Shown piece by piece: positions 24,135 through 33,638 of a stretch of DNA of 56,111 nucleotides. A program made the position numbers and the translations under genes. The notes below the pieces were generated by a model. The model searched no databases. It was given only the letters and a program-made list of their open reading frames with translations, and was not told where the DNA came from. The stretch lies in NCBI GenBank assembly GCA_945896675.1, contig CAMDEM010000015.1, positions 1-56,111 on the forward strand, read 5' to 3'. Every line of letters begins with the position of its first letter. The first letter of the stretch is position 1. Origin of the DNA: Cyanobium sp. NIES-981 (GTDB lineage Bacteria > Cyanobacteriota > Cyanobacteriia > PCC-6307 > Cyanobiaceae).

Positions 24135-25862
24135 ATGAAGCAGCTGCCGCAGCCGGAATCGCTTCGACAAAGCCCTTCCTTCGGCCTTGCTGATGGGGTT
24201 GTGATCCTTGGGGTGTTGGCATTGCTGGCCCTCATCGCCCACGTGGGTTCAGAGGCCATGGTGAGCTTTGTGCCCCCCAATGACAGCCCCAGAATCTCCC
24301 TAGACCCCCACAACCTGCCGGAATACGCACTGCGCTCCACCACGCGCATGTTTATTGCCTTAGCGGCATCGATGGCCTTCACCTTGGTTTATGGATCCAT
24401 CGCCGCCCACAACAAAAGGGCAGAAAGGGTGTTGGTGCCCCTACTCGATATTCTTCAATCGGTACCAGTTCTCGGTTTTCTATCGATTACGGTCACAGGT
24501 TTTATCGCCTTGTTTCCGGGCAGCCTCCTGGGCCTAGAAGCGGCATCGATCTTTGCGATTTTTACGAGTCAGGTCTGGAATATGACCTTCTCCTTCTACC
24601 AATCCCTACGGACAGTTCCCAAGGAGCTACTCGAAGCAGCATCACTCTATCGACTCTCCCGCTGGCAACGGTTTACCAAGATTGAAGCCCCGTCAGCTGC
24701 GATCCCCCTGCTCTGGAACGCCATGATGAGTTTTGGCGGGGGCTGGTTTTTTGTGGCAGCCAGTGAAGCCATCAGTGTGCTGAACCAGGACTACACCCTC
24801 CCCGGGATTGGCTCCTATGTGGCGGCGGCTGTTGCGGCCCAAGATCTTTGGGCGCTGGGTTGGGCGATCATAGCCATGACAGTCATCATCGTGCTCGTTG
24901 ATCAACTCTTTTGGCGGCCCCTTGTTGCCTGGTCGGATAAGTTCAGAATGGAACAAAGCAGCACTGGAGATGTGCCCCAATCCTGGTTATTTGACCTCCT
25001 CAAAACCACCCGGCTCTCCAAGCTTCTAGCCCCAGTTACAACGCCAGCCATCGATACTTTCGATCGATTGATGTCATCGTTGCTCGGTCCAGTTAGCCAA
25101 GGGCCCACCGCCAGGCAATCCGGGCGACCAGACCGGTTGTTCAACCTGGGGCTTTTGGTGATTGTGGGCTCCCTGCTTGCCTGGCTTGTGCATTTCGTGC
25201 TCAACACCGTTGGCTTGGCTGAAGTGATAACGGCCTTCCGCCTTGGCCTCTACACGCTGTTCAGGGTGACGATCCTGTTGATCGTGGCCACCGTGATCTG
25301 GACACCCATTGGCGTGGCCATCGGCTTCAATCCCAAACTAGCCAGATTGCTGCAACCATTTGTTCAATTCATGGCTTCATTTCCAGCCAATTTCATCTTC
25401 CCCTTTGCCACCCTCTTTTTTGTTTACTCCCACATCAATATCAATTGGGGGTCAATCCTGCTGATGGCGCTTGGCTCCCAGTGGTACATCCTGTTCAACT
25501 CAATTGCTGGGGCCCAAACAATTCCCTCGGATTTGCGTGAGATGGCCGATGACATCGGCCTCAAAGGAATCCAACGCTGGAAGAAACTAATTATTCCAGG
25601 GATCTTTTCAGCTTGGGTCACCGGGGGTGTGACCGCTAGCGGCGGGGCCTGGAATGCCAGCATTGTTTCCGAGGTGGTGAGCTGGGGCGCCACCACCCTC
25701 ACCGCCGCTGGCCTAGGGGCCTACATCGCAGAGGCCACGAGCCACGGGGATTGGCCCCGCATCGCCCTGGGAATCGGGATGATGAGCCTCTTCGTAGTGG
25801 GCATCAACCGGGTGCTTTGGCGCCGTCTCTACAGCCTGGCCGAGCGCCAATACCAACTCTGA
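24135..25862 (+). CDS. ABC transporter permease, two fused NitT/TauT-type domains
   Basis: A 575-residue permease made of two BPD-transporter domains in one chain. Each half carries its own EAA-type coupling loop: ELLEAASLYRLSRWQRFTKI at about residue 160, and DLREMADDIGLKGIQRWKKL at about residue 470. Around twelve membrane helices are visible. The halves resemble nitrate/taurine/bicarbonate importers (CmpB/SsuC group) rather than sugar importers. A candidate -10 TATACT lies at 24106-24111. The ATPase gene follows by 7 bp, so these two form a complete inner-membrane complex. The substrate is not evident. Confidence 0.92.
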   Translation: MKQLPQPESLRQSPSFGLADGVVILGVLALLALIAHVGSEAMVSFVPPNDSPRISLDPHNLPEYALRSTTRMFIALAASMAFTLVYGSIAAHNKRAERVLVPLLDILQSVPVLGFLSITVTGFIALFPGSLLGLEAASIFAIFTSQVWNMTFSFYQSLRTVPKELLEAASLYRLSRWQRFTKIEAPSAAIPLLWNAMMSFGGGWFFVAASEAISVLNQDYTLPGIGSYVAAAVAAQDLWALGWAIIAMTVIIVLVDQLFWRPLVAWSDKFRMEQSSTGDVPQSWLFDLLKTTRLSKLLAPVTTPAIDTFDRLMSSLLGPVSQGPTARQSGRPDRLFNLGLLVIVGSLLAWLVHFVLNTVGLAEVITAFRLGLYTLFRVTILLIVATVIWTPIGVAIGFNPKLARLLQPFVQFMASFPANFIFPFATLFFVYSHININWGSILLMALGSQWYILFNSIAGAQTIPSDLREMADDIGLKGIQRWKKLIIPGIFSAWVTGGVTASGGAWNASIVSEVVSWGATTLTAAGLGAYIAEATSHGDWPRIALGIGMMSLFVVGINRVLWRRLYSLAERQYQL

Positions 25863-25869
25863 TCGAACC

Positions 25870-27183
25870 ATGTCTCTCATTACTGTCAACGACGTTTCCA
25901 AGCGCTTTCCCCTGCCCGATGGCAAAGGCGAATTTTCTGTACTAGAGGGCGTCAGCCTCACGATCAGTGCTGGTGAAGTGGTGGCCCTATTGGGCCGCAG
26001 CGGCAGCGGCAAAAGCACCCTGCTTCGGATCATGTCGGGCCTGATCGGGCCCAGCGATGGTCGCGTTCAGTTCAAAGGTGCACCCCTGGTTGGCTCCAAT
26101 CCAAATCTGGCCATGGTGTTCCAGAGCTTTGCCCTCTTGCCCTGGCTCAATGTTCAAGACAACGTGGAACTTGGCTTGGCAGCCAGGCATGTAGAGAGGA
26201 CTGAACGGCGCGAACGTGCCCTCAAGGCCATCGACATCGTGGGACTGGATGGCTTTGAGAACGCCTATCCCAAGGAGCTCTCTGGCGGGATGAAACAGCG
26301 CGTTGGCTTTGCCAGAGCCTTTGTGCTGGAGCCTGAAGTGTTGTTCATGGACGAACCCTTCAGCGCCCTTGATGTACTCACAGCCGAAAATCTTAGGGGT
26401 GAAATTGATGACCTTTGGAATGCTGGAATGTTCCCCTCCAAGAGCATCCTGATTGTTACCCACAATATTGAAGAGGCCGTCTTTCTGGCCGATCGGGTTG
26501 TAATTCTGGGCTCAAAGCCAGGCCGTATTCGCGGCGAATTGCAAATCAACCTGCCCCGGCCCCACGACCGCAGCCATCCCCGCTTCAAGGCCCTGGTCGA
26601 CTACATCTATTCAGTGATGACCAATCCCGAGATCGAAATGACCGGGATGGTCGAGGAAAGCAATGGGCGGGCCCCCATACCCCGCAGCACCATCTCTCCG
26701 TTCGCCAAAGCTCTCCCCCATGTACGCGTGGGTGGCATTAGTGGCCTGCTGGAGCTGATCGTGGAACGGGGCGAAGCCCTCGACGACATTCCCCTGCTGG
26801 CCCAAACCCTGCAATTGGAGGTGGACGACCTCCTGCCCCTGCTCGATGCCGCTGTGATGCTCGGATTTGCCGAGATAGCCGAGGGAGATGTGCACCTCAC
26901 TGCCATTGGACGGGATTTTGCCACCACCACAATCCAGAGGAGCAAAGATCTCTTTCGCCAACAGGCCTTGGGACGAATCCCGGTGCTGAGCAGCATTGTG
27001 AGCACGCTCAAAGAGAAGAAAAATCTGGCGATGCGTTCGGAATTTTTCCTAGGCATCTGGGACGACTATTTCCCCATCGAAGAAGCGGAGTCCCAGCTTG
27101 CAACAGCTGTTGACTGGGGCCGTTATGCCGAACTCTTTGAATACGACTCCAACGAAGGACGCCTCTTCCTACCGGGTAACTAG
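25870..27183 (+). CDS. ABC transporter ATPase with C-terminal AAA-associated domain
   Basis: A 437-residue protein. Residues 1-240 are a NitT/TauT-type ATPase with Walker A LLGRSGSGKST, the Q-loop region, signature ELSGGMKQRVGFARAF, Walker B EVLFMDEPFSALD and H-loop IVTHN. From about residue 275 an extra domain follows (GISGLLELIVERGEALDDIP; LAQTLQLEVDDLLPLLDAAV; EIAEGDVHLTAIGRDFATTT). It resembles the winged-helix-like AAA-associated C-terminal domain found in a subgroup of these ATPases and probably regulates transport or binds DNA or ligand. It ends 16 bp from the convergent PhoX-like gene. It is the energizing subunit of the fused permease. Confidence 0.92.
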   Translation: MSLITVNDVSKRFPLPDGKGEFSVLEGVSLTISAGEVVALLGRSGSGKSTLLRIMSGLIGPSDGRVQFKGAPLVGSNPNLAMVFQSFALLPWLNVQDNVELGLAARHVERTERRERALKAIDIVGLDGFENAYPKELSGGMKQRVGFARAFVLEPEVLFMDEPFSALDVLTAENLRGEIDDLWNAGMFPSKSILIVTHNIEEAVFLADRVVILGSKPGRIRGELQINLPRPHDRSHPRFKALVDYIYSVMTNPEIEMTGMVEESNGRAPIPRSTISPFAKALPHVRVGGISGLLELIVERGEALDDIPLLAQTLQLEVDDLLPLLDAAVMLGFAEIAEGDVHLTAIGRDFATTTIQRSKDLFRQQALGRIPVLSSIVSTLKEKKNLAMRSEFFLGIWDDYFPIEEAESQLATAVDWGRYAELFEYDSNEGRLFLPGN

Positions 27184-27199
27184 GCCGGTACAACCATCC

Positions 27200-29380
27200 T
27201 CAGCCCAGTAAAGCCGCTCCATCGATCCGCGTGATCGCCACCACTCCAGGCCTGGGGAGCCGCCCTGGCAATCCCGAGGGCCAGTTAGAGCCAAGGGGCA
27301 CCTGGCGCAATTGGCTAAATAGCTGATTGCCGCGGTCCCGCAGTTGAAAGGCCTGGAACTCCTGATCACCGCGTTGATGGACACCATAATCCTCTCCAGG
27401 GTGCTGAACCGCCAGAAAAAGCGTGGATTCCGTTTGATCGAAGCAGGGTCCGCAGAGTTCAGATTCCATTGGCCCCGTGGCAAACAGCAGGGCTTTGCCA
27501 GCCGATACTCCCTTGGCCGGGAACAACCAGCAGGAGTTATTGCCAAAGACGTCGAGTTCGCTATTCGTCGTTGATCGATCGGTGACCATCCAAATATTCC
27601 AGGACTGATCAATGGCCAAGTTGTCGGGATTAGCGAATCCCATCCCTCCCTCCCAGGGCAGGCCGCCGGTGGCCACCATCCGCCAGCTGAACGTTCCGCC
27701 TGGGACCTGAGGGTTTCCAGGCTGATCCTGCAGGCGCATCACCCAGCCATAGGGCCACTCAGGCTGACCGGATGGGCCGTGGAAGAGGGCTGGATCGGCA
27801 CGACCACCGGCATCGGCACCGCCTGAGGTGAAGGTGATCAGCAGATCTCCAGTTCGTGGATCCAGTTCAGTGTCTTCAGGCCGGGCCATGGGGGAGGCAC
27901 CTACGGCGTTAGCTGCCAAGTGGGCGTCGATGAGGATCGCGCCCATTTGCTCATCACCGCTACCGCGATAGAGATCTCCGAGGGTCTGGAAACGATTGCG
28001 ATAGCTTGCCAATTCAGCATCACTGCGGATCTTCTCTGCCCCAGCGCGGTTGCGATCGCTATGGGGAACCAGGGTCGGCTGGTCATAACCAAATCTCTCG
28101 AAATGGCTGGGAGCGAGGGGAGCGACTGCCGTGGTTGTTAGCAGGGGAATCCAGGAGCCAGTTCCATCCGGCTGAAGCTTGGCCACCTCAAGCCGACCGT
28201 TCTCCAGCAGCTGGGAATTGGCTGGATCTTGGGGATCCTGAATCGGGGCCGTACCCACGAACCGATAGAGGTGGCCTCCGTAGCGGTCACAACCGGAATA
28301 CACCACCAGCGGTTCATCACGCCGAGCCCTGACGGCAACGGCCTCGTGGCGAAATCGGCCGAGCCACGTGTGCTTAACAGGTGGTTGGTTCGGCTTGAGG
28401 GGATCGATCTCCACCATCCAGCCATACTTATTTCCAGCCATGCCGAAGGGATTCCCAAGCCCCTCCAGCCGCTTTCCGTCAAAACGGAATGGACAGTCGG
28501 CAGGTGGTGGCGAAGATCCATCCGCAAAGACCGCCTCCACCACCTGGTTTTGGAAGTTCTCCTCGGCCGACAAAACGGTGCCCCAGGGGGTCTGGCCACC
28601 AGCGCAGTTGGCGAAGGTGCCGATCACCCGATCGCCCAGGCCATCGTTGTAACCCATCCGTTGTTGACGCCGGAACACAGCTGCTGCCGGACCAGTGGTG
28701 CGCAACTGCTCCTCGGCCTTTTTCCAGCCACTGAGTCCGGTGATGCGTCGATCGAGCTCACCCGATTGGTGAAGCCAACGGCCCTGGGCATTCCTCTCGA
28801 TGGTGGCAACCCCAATCCCGAGATCCATCAAGGCCGCACGGGCCACGGGCATCAGAGAGGAGAGAAGCCCATCGCCTGCAGGCAAGGAGCTGACATCAAC
28901 GCTGCCTCCTCGACGGGACAGTTCATCGATCAGCGCCCTAAATGGCAGGCTGAAACCCATGACCTCTTCGAAACCAGCACACCAAGATTTCGCACTGATG
29001 TACTCAAAGTTGACCGTGAGTACACCCCGGTTCGCTGTCAGCGGCTGAAAGGCCAGATAGTCATTGTTGAAGCCGAAGCGTCCACTGCCAAGCGAATCTC
29101 CCCAGCTCAACACCAGGTCACTGCGGTAGCCCTTGGGCACGACCAGCTTGTCCTGGATTGCGATCCTGGCGTAGTGGTGGCGCTGTTGGGCAGCCGTTAA
29201 GCCATCGGTTGGGAGGGGAATGGGGCCTAAAAGTGGTTCAAACGGCTTGGCCTTGTCCCGCAAGCCCCCTTGTCTGCCCGCAAATGATCTGCCCGCAAGT
29301 GATCCGCGCGCAAATGACGGTGTGGCGACGCCAGCGGCACCGAGGCCGAGCAATTGGATCAGCAGGCGGCGGCGGTTCAT
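27200..29380 (-). CDS. PhoX-family (DUF839) phosphatase-like exported protein
   Basis: A 726-residue protein. The N-terminus MNRRRLLIQLLGLGAAGVAT looks like a Tat-type signal, consistent with export of folded metal-containing PhoX enzymes. The body has DUF839 features: GFNNDYLAFQPLTANRGVLT, VNFEYISAKSW, the long beta-propeller strands VYSGCDRYGGHLYRFVGTAP, RPEDTELDPRTGDLLITFTS and MGFANPDNLAIDQSWNIWMV. PhoX phosphatases release phosphate from organic monoesters, using Ca and Fe. It starts at an ATG that overlaps the stop of the phytase-like gene (ATGA, 29377-29380). No Pho box was identified by eye. Confidence 0.85.
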   Translation of the reverse strand: MNRRRLLIQLLGLGAAGVATPSFARGSLAGRSFAGRQGGLRDKAKPFEPLLGPIPLPTDGLTAAQQRHHYARIAIQDKLVVPKGYRSDLVLSWGDSLGSGRFGFNNDYLAFQPLTANRGVLTVNFEYISAKSWCAGFEEVMGFSLPFRALIDELSRRGGSVDVSSLPAGDGLLSSLMPVARAALMDLGIGVATIERNAQGRWLHQSGELDRRITGLSGWKKAEEQLRTTGPAAAVFRRQQRMGYNDGLGDRVIGTFANCAGGQTPWGTVLSAEENFQNQVVEAVFADGSSPPPADCPFRFDGKRLEGLGNPFGMAGNKYGWMVEIDPLKPNQPPVKHTWLGRFRHEAVAVRARRDEPLVVYSGCDRYGGHLYRFVGTAPIQDPQDPANSQLLENGRLEVAKLQPDGTGSWIPLLTTTAVAPLAPSHFERFGYDQPTLVPHSDRNRAGAEKIRSDAELASYRNRFQTLGDLYRGSGDEQMGAILIDAHLAANAVGASPMARPEDTELDPRTGDLLITFTSGGADAGGRADPALFHGPSGQPEWPYGWVMRLQDQPGNPQVPGGTFSWRMVATGGLPWEGGMGFANPDNLAIDQSWNIWMVTDRSTTNSELDVFGNNSCWLFPAKGVSAGKALLFATGPMESELCGPCFDQTESTLFLAVQHPGEDYGVHQRGDQEFQAFQLRDRGNQLFSQLRQVPLGSNWPSGLPGRLPRPGVVAITRIDGAALLG

Positions 29381-30432
29381 GAATCAGAACGGCAGCTGGT
29401 GAGCCGCTCGGGTTTCAGCAGGGCCAGGCGGTTTGCCTGGGCTGGGTTGAGGTTATCGTCGCTCACCAACAGCAATGTGGGGCTTCCATCCGCCGAAGGC
29501 GGGCCTTGGCTTAATCCCTCCCAGTTATCCGGTGTCAGACCGATGAACTGCAAATCCCAGGACTGGAGCGGTTTTGATACGGTTCCAGGCCTTGGCAGCC
29601 GATACAGGGCTAACCGGTTATGCCACGTGTTTGGAGCGATGTAACGACGCAGCAGGGCTAGAAGTGTCACGGCTTGTTCTTTCCGATCTCTCCAGGCCAG
29701 CAGATCGGTCAGGCCCCAGCCCTTATCGGAAGGCAGCTCTGAAGGTAGATCCAAGGGCAGCTGGAGTGCACCCTGGGGACTGGCCTGGGGTGGATCAACA
29801 TTTGAATTGTTCTGCGGCGACCACCACCAGCGCAACAACCGAACCTGATCGGCAGGGTCTTGCCTGAGCGGTTTCTCCGCCGCCATCAACAGCTGGAGAG
29901 GCTGGCCAGGGGAGTTCAGCTGGATTAATGACTCTGGTCCAGAATTACTTTCGAGCCCTCCAGTTGGCGATGGTTGCCAGTCGGGCGGCAGGGCCATGGC
30001 CTTGATGAGTGCGCCCGTTTTGGCTGCCAGTTGCAGCAGTTGGGCTGGACGATCGGCACTTCTACGACCCTCACTGGCCAGCCAGATCTGACCGTTGGCG
30101 ATCACAAAAGCTTCGCCATCGATCACAACATTCCAGCGGGAGGAGGGTCCAGTCGCCAGGGCCATGCTGAAGAGGGGCTTCAGCGCTGGTCCATCGGCCA
30201 CACCAGACCAGGTGCTCAGTTGGACATCGGATAGATCACTCAGCAGCGAAAGCCGATCGCGCTTGGCGTCGTAGCTGGCGGCCGAGAAACCACCGATGGC
30301 AGCTCCAGAGGAATTCTGCCGAGGCAAGGTTGTCTCCCAAACCTTTTGCCATCCAAACGAATGGGAGCAAGCCGCGCTACTTAAAAGCAGGGCGGCAACA
30401 GCAAGACCCGGCACCGTCAAAAGATGGATCAA
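29377..30432 (-). CDS. exported phytase-like (esterase-like) lipoprotein
   Basis: A 351-residue protein with a hydrophobic N-terminus and lipobox-like SSAAC (Cys near residue 22), followed by a beta-propeller-like body: GGFSAASYDAKRDRLSLLSD, VIDGEAFVIANGQIWLASEG, SNSGPESLIQLN and LLLVSDDNLNPAQANRLALL. This corresponds to the 'esterase-like activity of phytase' family, which lacks clear catalytic assignment. The start codon is TTG at 30432 or GTG at 30414; both give the same signal. Its gene is translationally coupled to the downstream PhoX-like gene, so the pair probably works together on organic phosphate outside the cytoplasm (inference). Confidence 0.75.
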   Translation of the reverse strand: MIHLLTVPGLAVAALLLSSAACSHSFGWQKVWETTLPRQNSSGAAIGGFSAASYDAKRDRLSLLSDLSDVQLSTWSGVADGPALKPLFSMALATGPSSRWNVVIDGEAFVIANGQIWLASEGRRSADRPAQLLQLAAKTGALIKAMALPPDWQPSPTGGLESNSGPESLIQLNSPGQPLQLLMAAEKPLRQDPADQVRLLRWWWSPQNNSNVDPPQASPQGALQLPLDLPSELPSDKGWGLTDLLAWRDRKEQAVTLLALLRRYIAPNTWHNRLALYRLPRPGTVSKPLQSWDLQFIGLTPDNWEGLSQGPPSADGSPTLLLVSDDNLNPAQANRLALLKPERLTSCRSDS

Positions 30433-30475
30433 AGAACGTTTTGATGGAGCCCCTCAGGCAGGCACGTCTTAGAGA

Positions 30476-30751
30476 TTAGAGATCGCCCTCCACATCGGTC
30501 TTGATGGTGCAATCCGACAGGGGGTAGCTGACGCAGAGAAGGGCGTATCCATTGGCCATCTGCTCGTCGTCCAGAAAGCTCTGGTCTTCCTGGCTGACAC
30601 TTCCCTGGAGAATCTTGCCAGCGCAAGTGCTGCAGGCCCCTGCCTTACAGGAGTAGGGAAGGTCGATTCCGGCCTCTTGGGCAGCATCGAGAATGAAGGT
30701 GTCGTCGGAGCAGGAAAAGCTCGCTCCGCCCTCAATCGTGATCGTTGCCAT
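30476..30751 (-). CDS. petF: plant-type [2Fe-2S] ferredoxin
   Basis: A 91-residue electron carrier. The cluster ligands are seen as [12 protein letters not shown] (C-x4-C-x2-C) and the fourth Cys in YALLCVSYP. The N-terminal strand is [20 protein letters not shown] and the C-terminus TDVEGDL is acidic as in photosynthetic ferredoxins. The ATG at 30751 is preferred; an upstream ATG at 30778 would add nine residues not seen in the family. The protein is soluble and cytoplasmic or stromal, handing electrons from photosystem I to FNR and other enzymes. The gene symbol is tentative because cyanobacteria carry several paralogues. It follows TspO by 133 bp on the same strand. Confidence 0.92.
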   Translation of the reverse strand: MATITIEGGASFSCSDDTFILDAAQEAGIDLPYSCKAGACSTCAGKILQGSVSQEDQSFLDDEQMANGYALLCVSYPLSDCTIKTDVEGDL

Positions 30752-30884
30752 GGCTCGATGGGGCGTATTGACATCCATTCAAGGCCTGGTCAGCAAAGCC
30801 CCTTGTCGCGTTGATCACATCCCACCGGTCTGCAGCCGACTATCTGACCAGCATCCCCCACCGAACCCACGACATCCACAAGCT

Positions 30885-31328
30885 TCAACGGTTGAGTTTC
30901 TGCATCTGCCAGGTGACGAAGGTGCCCACCGGGCTCCAAATCAGATAGGGCAACAGCAGCAGCCAGGCCCCAAAGGAGTATTGGGCCACCACCAGGGTGA
31001 GGGCGATGCCCCAAACCCACCCTGCAAAACCGGTCCAGGTTCCATTGGCCAGGGATCGACTCCGGCAGATCACCAGGGTGTAGCTCTGCACCAGCACAAG
31101 CAAAACCAGGTAGCCCATCAATAGGGTCCCCTGAGCTGCCGCATTCCAGCTGAGGAGCGCCGATCCATAGAAGCAGGCGTAGATCACCAGCCAAATCACC
31201 GGAATCCATCCCTCAAAGACGAGCCACCGGGGCCGCCTGAGCCGAAGGAACCAGCTGAACTCCCCCTTGCTGGGATTGAGGCCAAGGGCAACCGCCACCA
31301 TGGCGATCAGGATCCAAAAAGCGGCCAT
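30885..31328 (-). CDS. TspO/MBR-family membrane protein
   Basis: A 147-residue protein with five hydrophobic helices. It carries the family pattern of short loops with Trp residues: [34 protein letters not shown], and [20 protein letters not shown] and [18 protein letters not shown]. TspO proteins bind tetrapyrroles and steroids and influence photosynthetic gene expression and stress responses. It lies 4 bp downstream of the superoxide dismutase gene, the last tightly spaced gene of a leftward unit, suggesting an oxidative-stress role (inference). The ATG at 31328 is a clear start. Confidence 0.82.
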   Translation of the reverse strand: MAAFWILIAMVAVALGLNPSKGEFSWFLRLRRPRWLVFEGWIPVIWLVIYACFYGSALLSWNAAAQGTLLMGYLVLLVLVQSYTLVICRSRSLANGTWTGFAGWVWGIALTLVVAQYSFGAWLLLLPYLIWSPVGTFVTWQMQKLNR

Positions 31329-31332
31329 TGCC

Positions 31333-32127
31333 CTAGGTGGCCGCAGCGTAGAGGCTATTCACCTCTTGCCAATTCACCACATCCCACCAGGCACTGATGT
31401 AATCAGGCCGGCGATTTTGGTAGTTGAGGTAATAGGCGTGCTCCCACACATCCAACGCCAAAATCGGCGTACCGCGCTCAACCCCAGGTAGATCCATCAG
31501 GGGGTTGTCCTGGTTGGGGGTGCTGGTAATGGCCAAGGCACCATCGGGCTTCACGATCAGCCAGGCCCAACCGGAGCCAAAGCGGCTTGCCGCTGCTTGG
31601 TTGAACTGCTGCTCCATGGCCTCTTGGGAGCCAAAGGCTGCTGTGATGGCCTGGCCGAGGGCTTCCGAAGGCTGGCCTCCCTGGCCCACTGGGGCCATCA
31701 CGGTCCAAAACAAACTGTGGTTGTAGTGGCCGCCACCGTTATTGCGGACAGCAGGGGAATAGTTCGAAATCGAGCCTTGCAAGGTGGTGAGATCCACCGA
31801 TGCCAACTCTGGAAACGTGGGGATCTGGGCGTTGAGATTGGCCACATAGGCGGCATGGTGACGGTCATGGTGAATCGTCATCGTGCGGGCATCAATCGAG
31901 GGCTCCAGGCTATTGGCCGCGTAGGGCAAGGGCGGCAGGCTGAACTCCGCAGCCGCCTGCAGGGGGGCTGCCAGCACGACGGCCAAGCCCACCACCAGGC
32001 TCAAGCCAAAACTCAACCCAAAGCTGAACCAAGAACTGATCCAAAAACCCAACCAACCCATAGCCCTTGGCAACGGGGGACCCCAGGGTTTTAGCGCCGG
32101 ATCCCGCCACAGGGGGGCCTGGCTCAC
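31333..32127 (-). CDS. exported or membrane-anchored superoxide dismutase, Mn type
   Basis: A 264-residue (GTG start) Fe/Mn superoxide dismutase that converts superoxide to peroxide and oxygen. Metal ligands are in [19 protein letters not shown], and DVWEHAYYL. The Gln-containing TPNQDNPL and Gly-rich GGHYNHSL point to manganese rather than iron. A hydrophobic N-terminal segment (about 50 residues, ending [13 protein letters not shown]) precedes the catalytic domain and looks like a signal or anchor, as known for thylakoid/periplasmic MnSODs in cyanobacteria. The GTG at 32127 overlaps the hydrolase stop (GTGA); an ATG at 32061 is an alternative. It is followed 4 bp later by TspO. Confidence 0.92.
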   Translation of the reverse strand: MSQAPLWRDPALKPWGPPLPRAMGWLGFWISSWFSFGLSFGLSLVVGLAVVLAAPLQAAAEFSLPPLPYAANSLEPSIDARTMTIHHDRHHAAYVANLNAQIPTFPELASVDLTTLQGSISNYSPAVRNNGGGHYNHSLFWTVMAPVGQGGQPSEALGQAITAAFGSQEAMEQQFNQAAASRFGSGWAWLIVKPDGALAITSTPNQDNPLMDLPGVERGTPILALDVWEHAYYLNYQNRRPDYISAWWDVVNWQEVNSLYAAAT

Positions 32128-33638
32128 GGCTGCTTGAGCTTGTCGGTCACATCCGCCATCGGCATCAGGGCACTACCCCAGCCATTGGCGGGCAACAGAT
32201 TCACCGCACCTTGGGATGGGCGCACAGCCTCTCCAGAGGCAAAGGCCGCATTGATCCAGGCAAGCAACAGGGGGCCCAGCACCCCACCATCGGCCGCTGG
32301 CCCAGGCCGCAGGTTGAAGTGATCGCCCCCTTGAACCAGCACCAGCCGGTTGCCCAAGCGGGAACCCCACTCCATCGGCGCGATCGCTTCTGGATCCGGG
32401 GGCACGACCCAATCACGGCTGCCGCTCACCAGCAAAACGCGGGCACTCAAGTTCTGCCCCGAGCCCCGGGGGAACAGCAGGGAAACCGGAGGGCTCACCG
32501 CCGCAACGGCGATCACCCTCGAATCTTGAAGGGCGGCCTGGTCCACCCCTTTCAGCCAGCTGCACTGCAGGGTCCAGCTCAAGTTGCGACTGGGGTCGTC
32601 TTTCTTGCCGCAGCGGGCAACCAAATCCACCTGCTCAGGCCGCACCCCCGCCAACTGCAGGGCCGTGGTGGCACCCCAGGAGTGGCCAATGACCGTCACA
32701 CGGCTGGCATCCACCCCGGTAACCCCGCCCAGGCGGCCGGCTTCCAGGGCATCGATGACCGCTTTGAGATCCTTCGGCCGCAGGGCCAGTTCTTCCGGCC
32801 CTGGTGGCGGCGCCTCGCCCGTCAAAACCTCCTGCTGCTGGCTCTTATCGCTGCCGGGATGGCGGGGCAGGATCACGGTGTAGCCCTGGCCCGCCAGGAA
32901 GGTTCCCCATCCCTGAAAGCTGGCAGGCCCATCCCAAAGACCATGGGAAACAAGCACCAAGCGGCCATTACCCCCTTGGCGGGGCTGCAACACCTCCAGC
33001 TCGATGGGCTGGGAGCGATGCGGCACATCCAAGCGAATAATGCTCTCCAGCACAGCGTTCCGGGCCAGAACTGGAGCCGCCGGGGCCTTGGCTGGGGGTG
33101 TGGACGCGAGCAACTGTTCGGCCCGTTGACGCTGTTGGGCCATGCGGCTGACGATCTGGCGAGCCCTGCCCACATTGAGGATCACCCGTTTGCCAGGAAT
33201 GGCCTCGATCAAGCTCAACAGGGTGGGTTCGCCGTTCTTGGACGCCTTGATCAGGGCGTCCCGCAGGGTTTTGCCGCTGAGATCCGGGCTTCGGCCTTCC
33301 AGCGTGCCCAAGCTGGAGAGCACGAACATGGCCTGCTCGAGCAAGGGGGATCCCACCGAACCATTGGCCACCTGGGTGAGGCTCAGCGGCACTGGCTGAT
33401 TGAGCAGGGCGAGGAGCTCTCTGCCAACGGCTCCTCCACTGGCCCGATCCAGTTCGGCGAGATCACTATTGCCGGTGCGCAGGGCCCTGGGGTCCCGCAA
33501 TTCGCCCACCCGCACCGTGAAATCGGTATCGAGCAGGGGAAGCTTGATCACAATCTCCTCCAGGGCCCGCGCAGTGGGCATGGCCATCAGGGGGGAGAGC
33601 AGGGCCCCCAGCAGCAAGCCACGCCATGACCTAGGCAT
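32124..33638 (-). CDS. exported alpha/beta hydrolase with DUF1400 domain
   Basis: A 504-residue protein. A signal peptide ([20 protein letters not shown]) precedes the cyanobacterial DUF1400 domain ([20 protein letters not shown] to about residue 160). The alpha/beta hydrolase domain has the oxyanion strand [19 protein letters not shown], the nucleophile elbow VIGHSWGAT (Ser), and the acid/His region [12 protein letters not shown] and [10 protein letters not shown]. Relatives are described as lipases/dienelactone-hydrolase-like enzymes; the substrate is unknown. The start ATG at 33638 shares one base with the stop of the preceding gene (TGATG), and its stop overlaps the next gene's GTG. A TTG at 33647 would add three residues. 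Confidence 0.9.
   Translation of the reverse strand: MPRSWRGLLLGALLSPLMAMPTARALEEIVIKLPLLDTDFTVRVGELRDPRALRTGNSDLAELDRASGGAVGRELLALLNQPVPLSLTQVANGSVGSPLLEQAMFVLSSLGTLEGRSPDLSGKTLRDALIKASKNGEPTLLSLIEAIPGKRVILNVGRARQIVSRMAQQRQRAEQLLASTPPAKAPAAPVLARNAVLESIIRLDVPHRSQPIELEVLQPRQGGNGRLVLVSHGLWDGPASFQGWGTFLAGQGYTVILPRHPGSDKSQQQEVLTGEAPPPGPEELALRPKDLKAVIDALEAGRLGGVTGVDASRVTVIGHSWGATTALQLAGVRPEQVDLVARCGKKDDPSRNLSWTLQCSWLKGVDQAALQDSRVIAVAAVSPPVSLLFPRGSGQNLSARVLLVSGSRDWVVPPDPEAIAPMEWGSRLGNRLVLVQGGDHFNLRPGPAADGGVLGPLLLAWINAAFASGEAVRPSQGAVNLLPANGWGSALMPMADVTDKLKQP

Noticed and set aside
32067-33629. A 520-codon plus-strand open frame opposite the DUF1400 hydrolase gene.
   Set aside because: Its composition (His/Gln/Gly/Arg-rich) is that of an antisense shadow, while the minus strand has signal peptide, nucleophile elbow and family domains.
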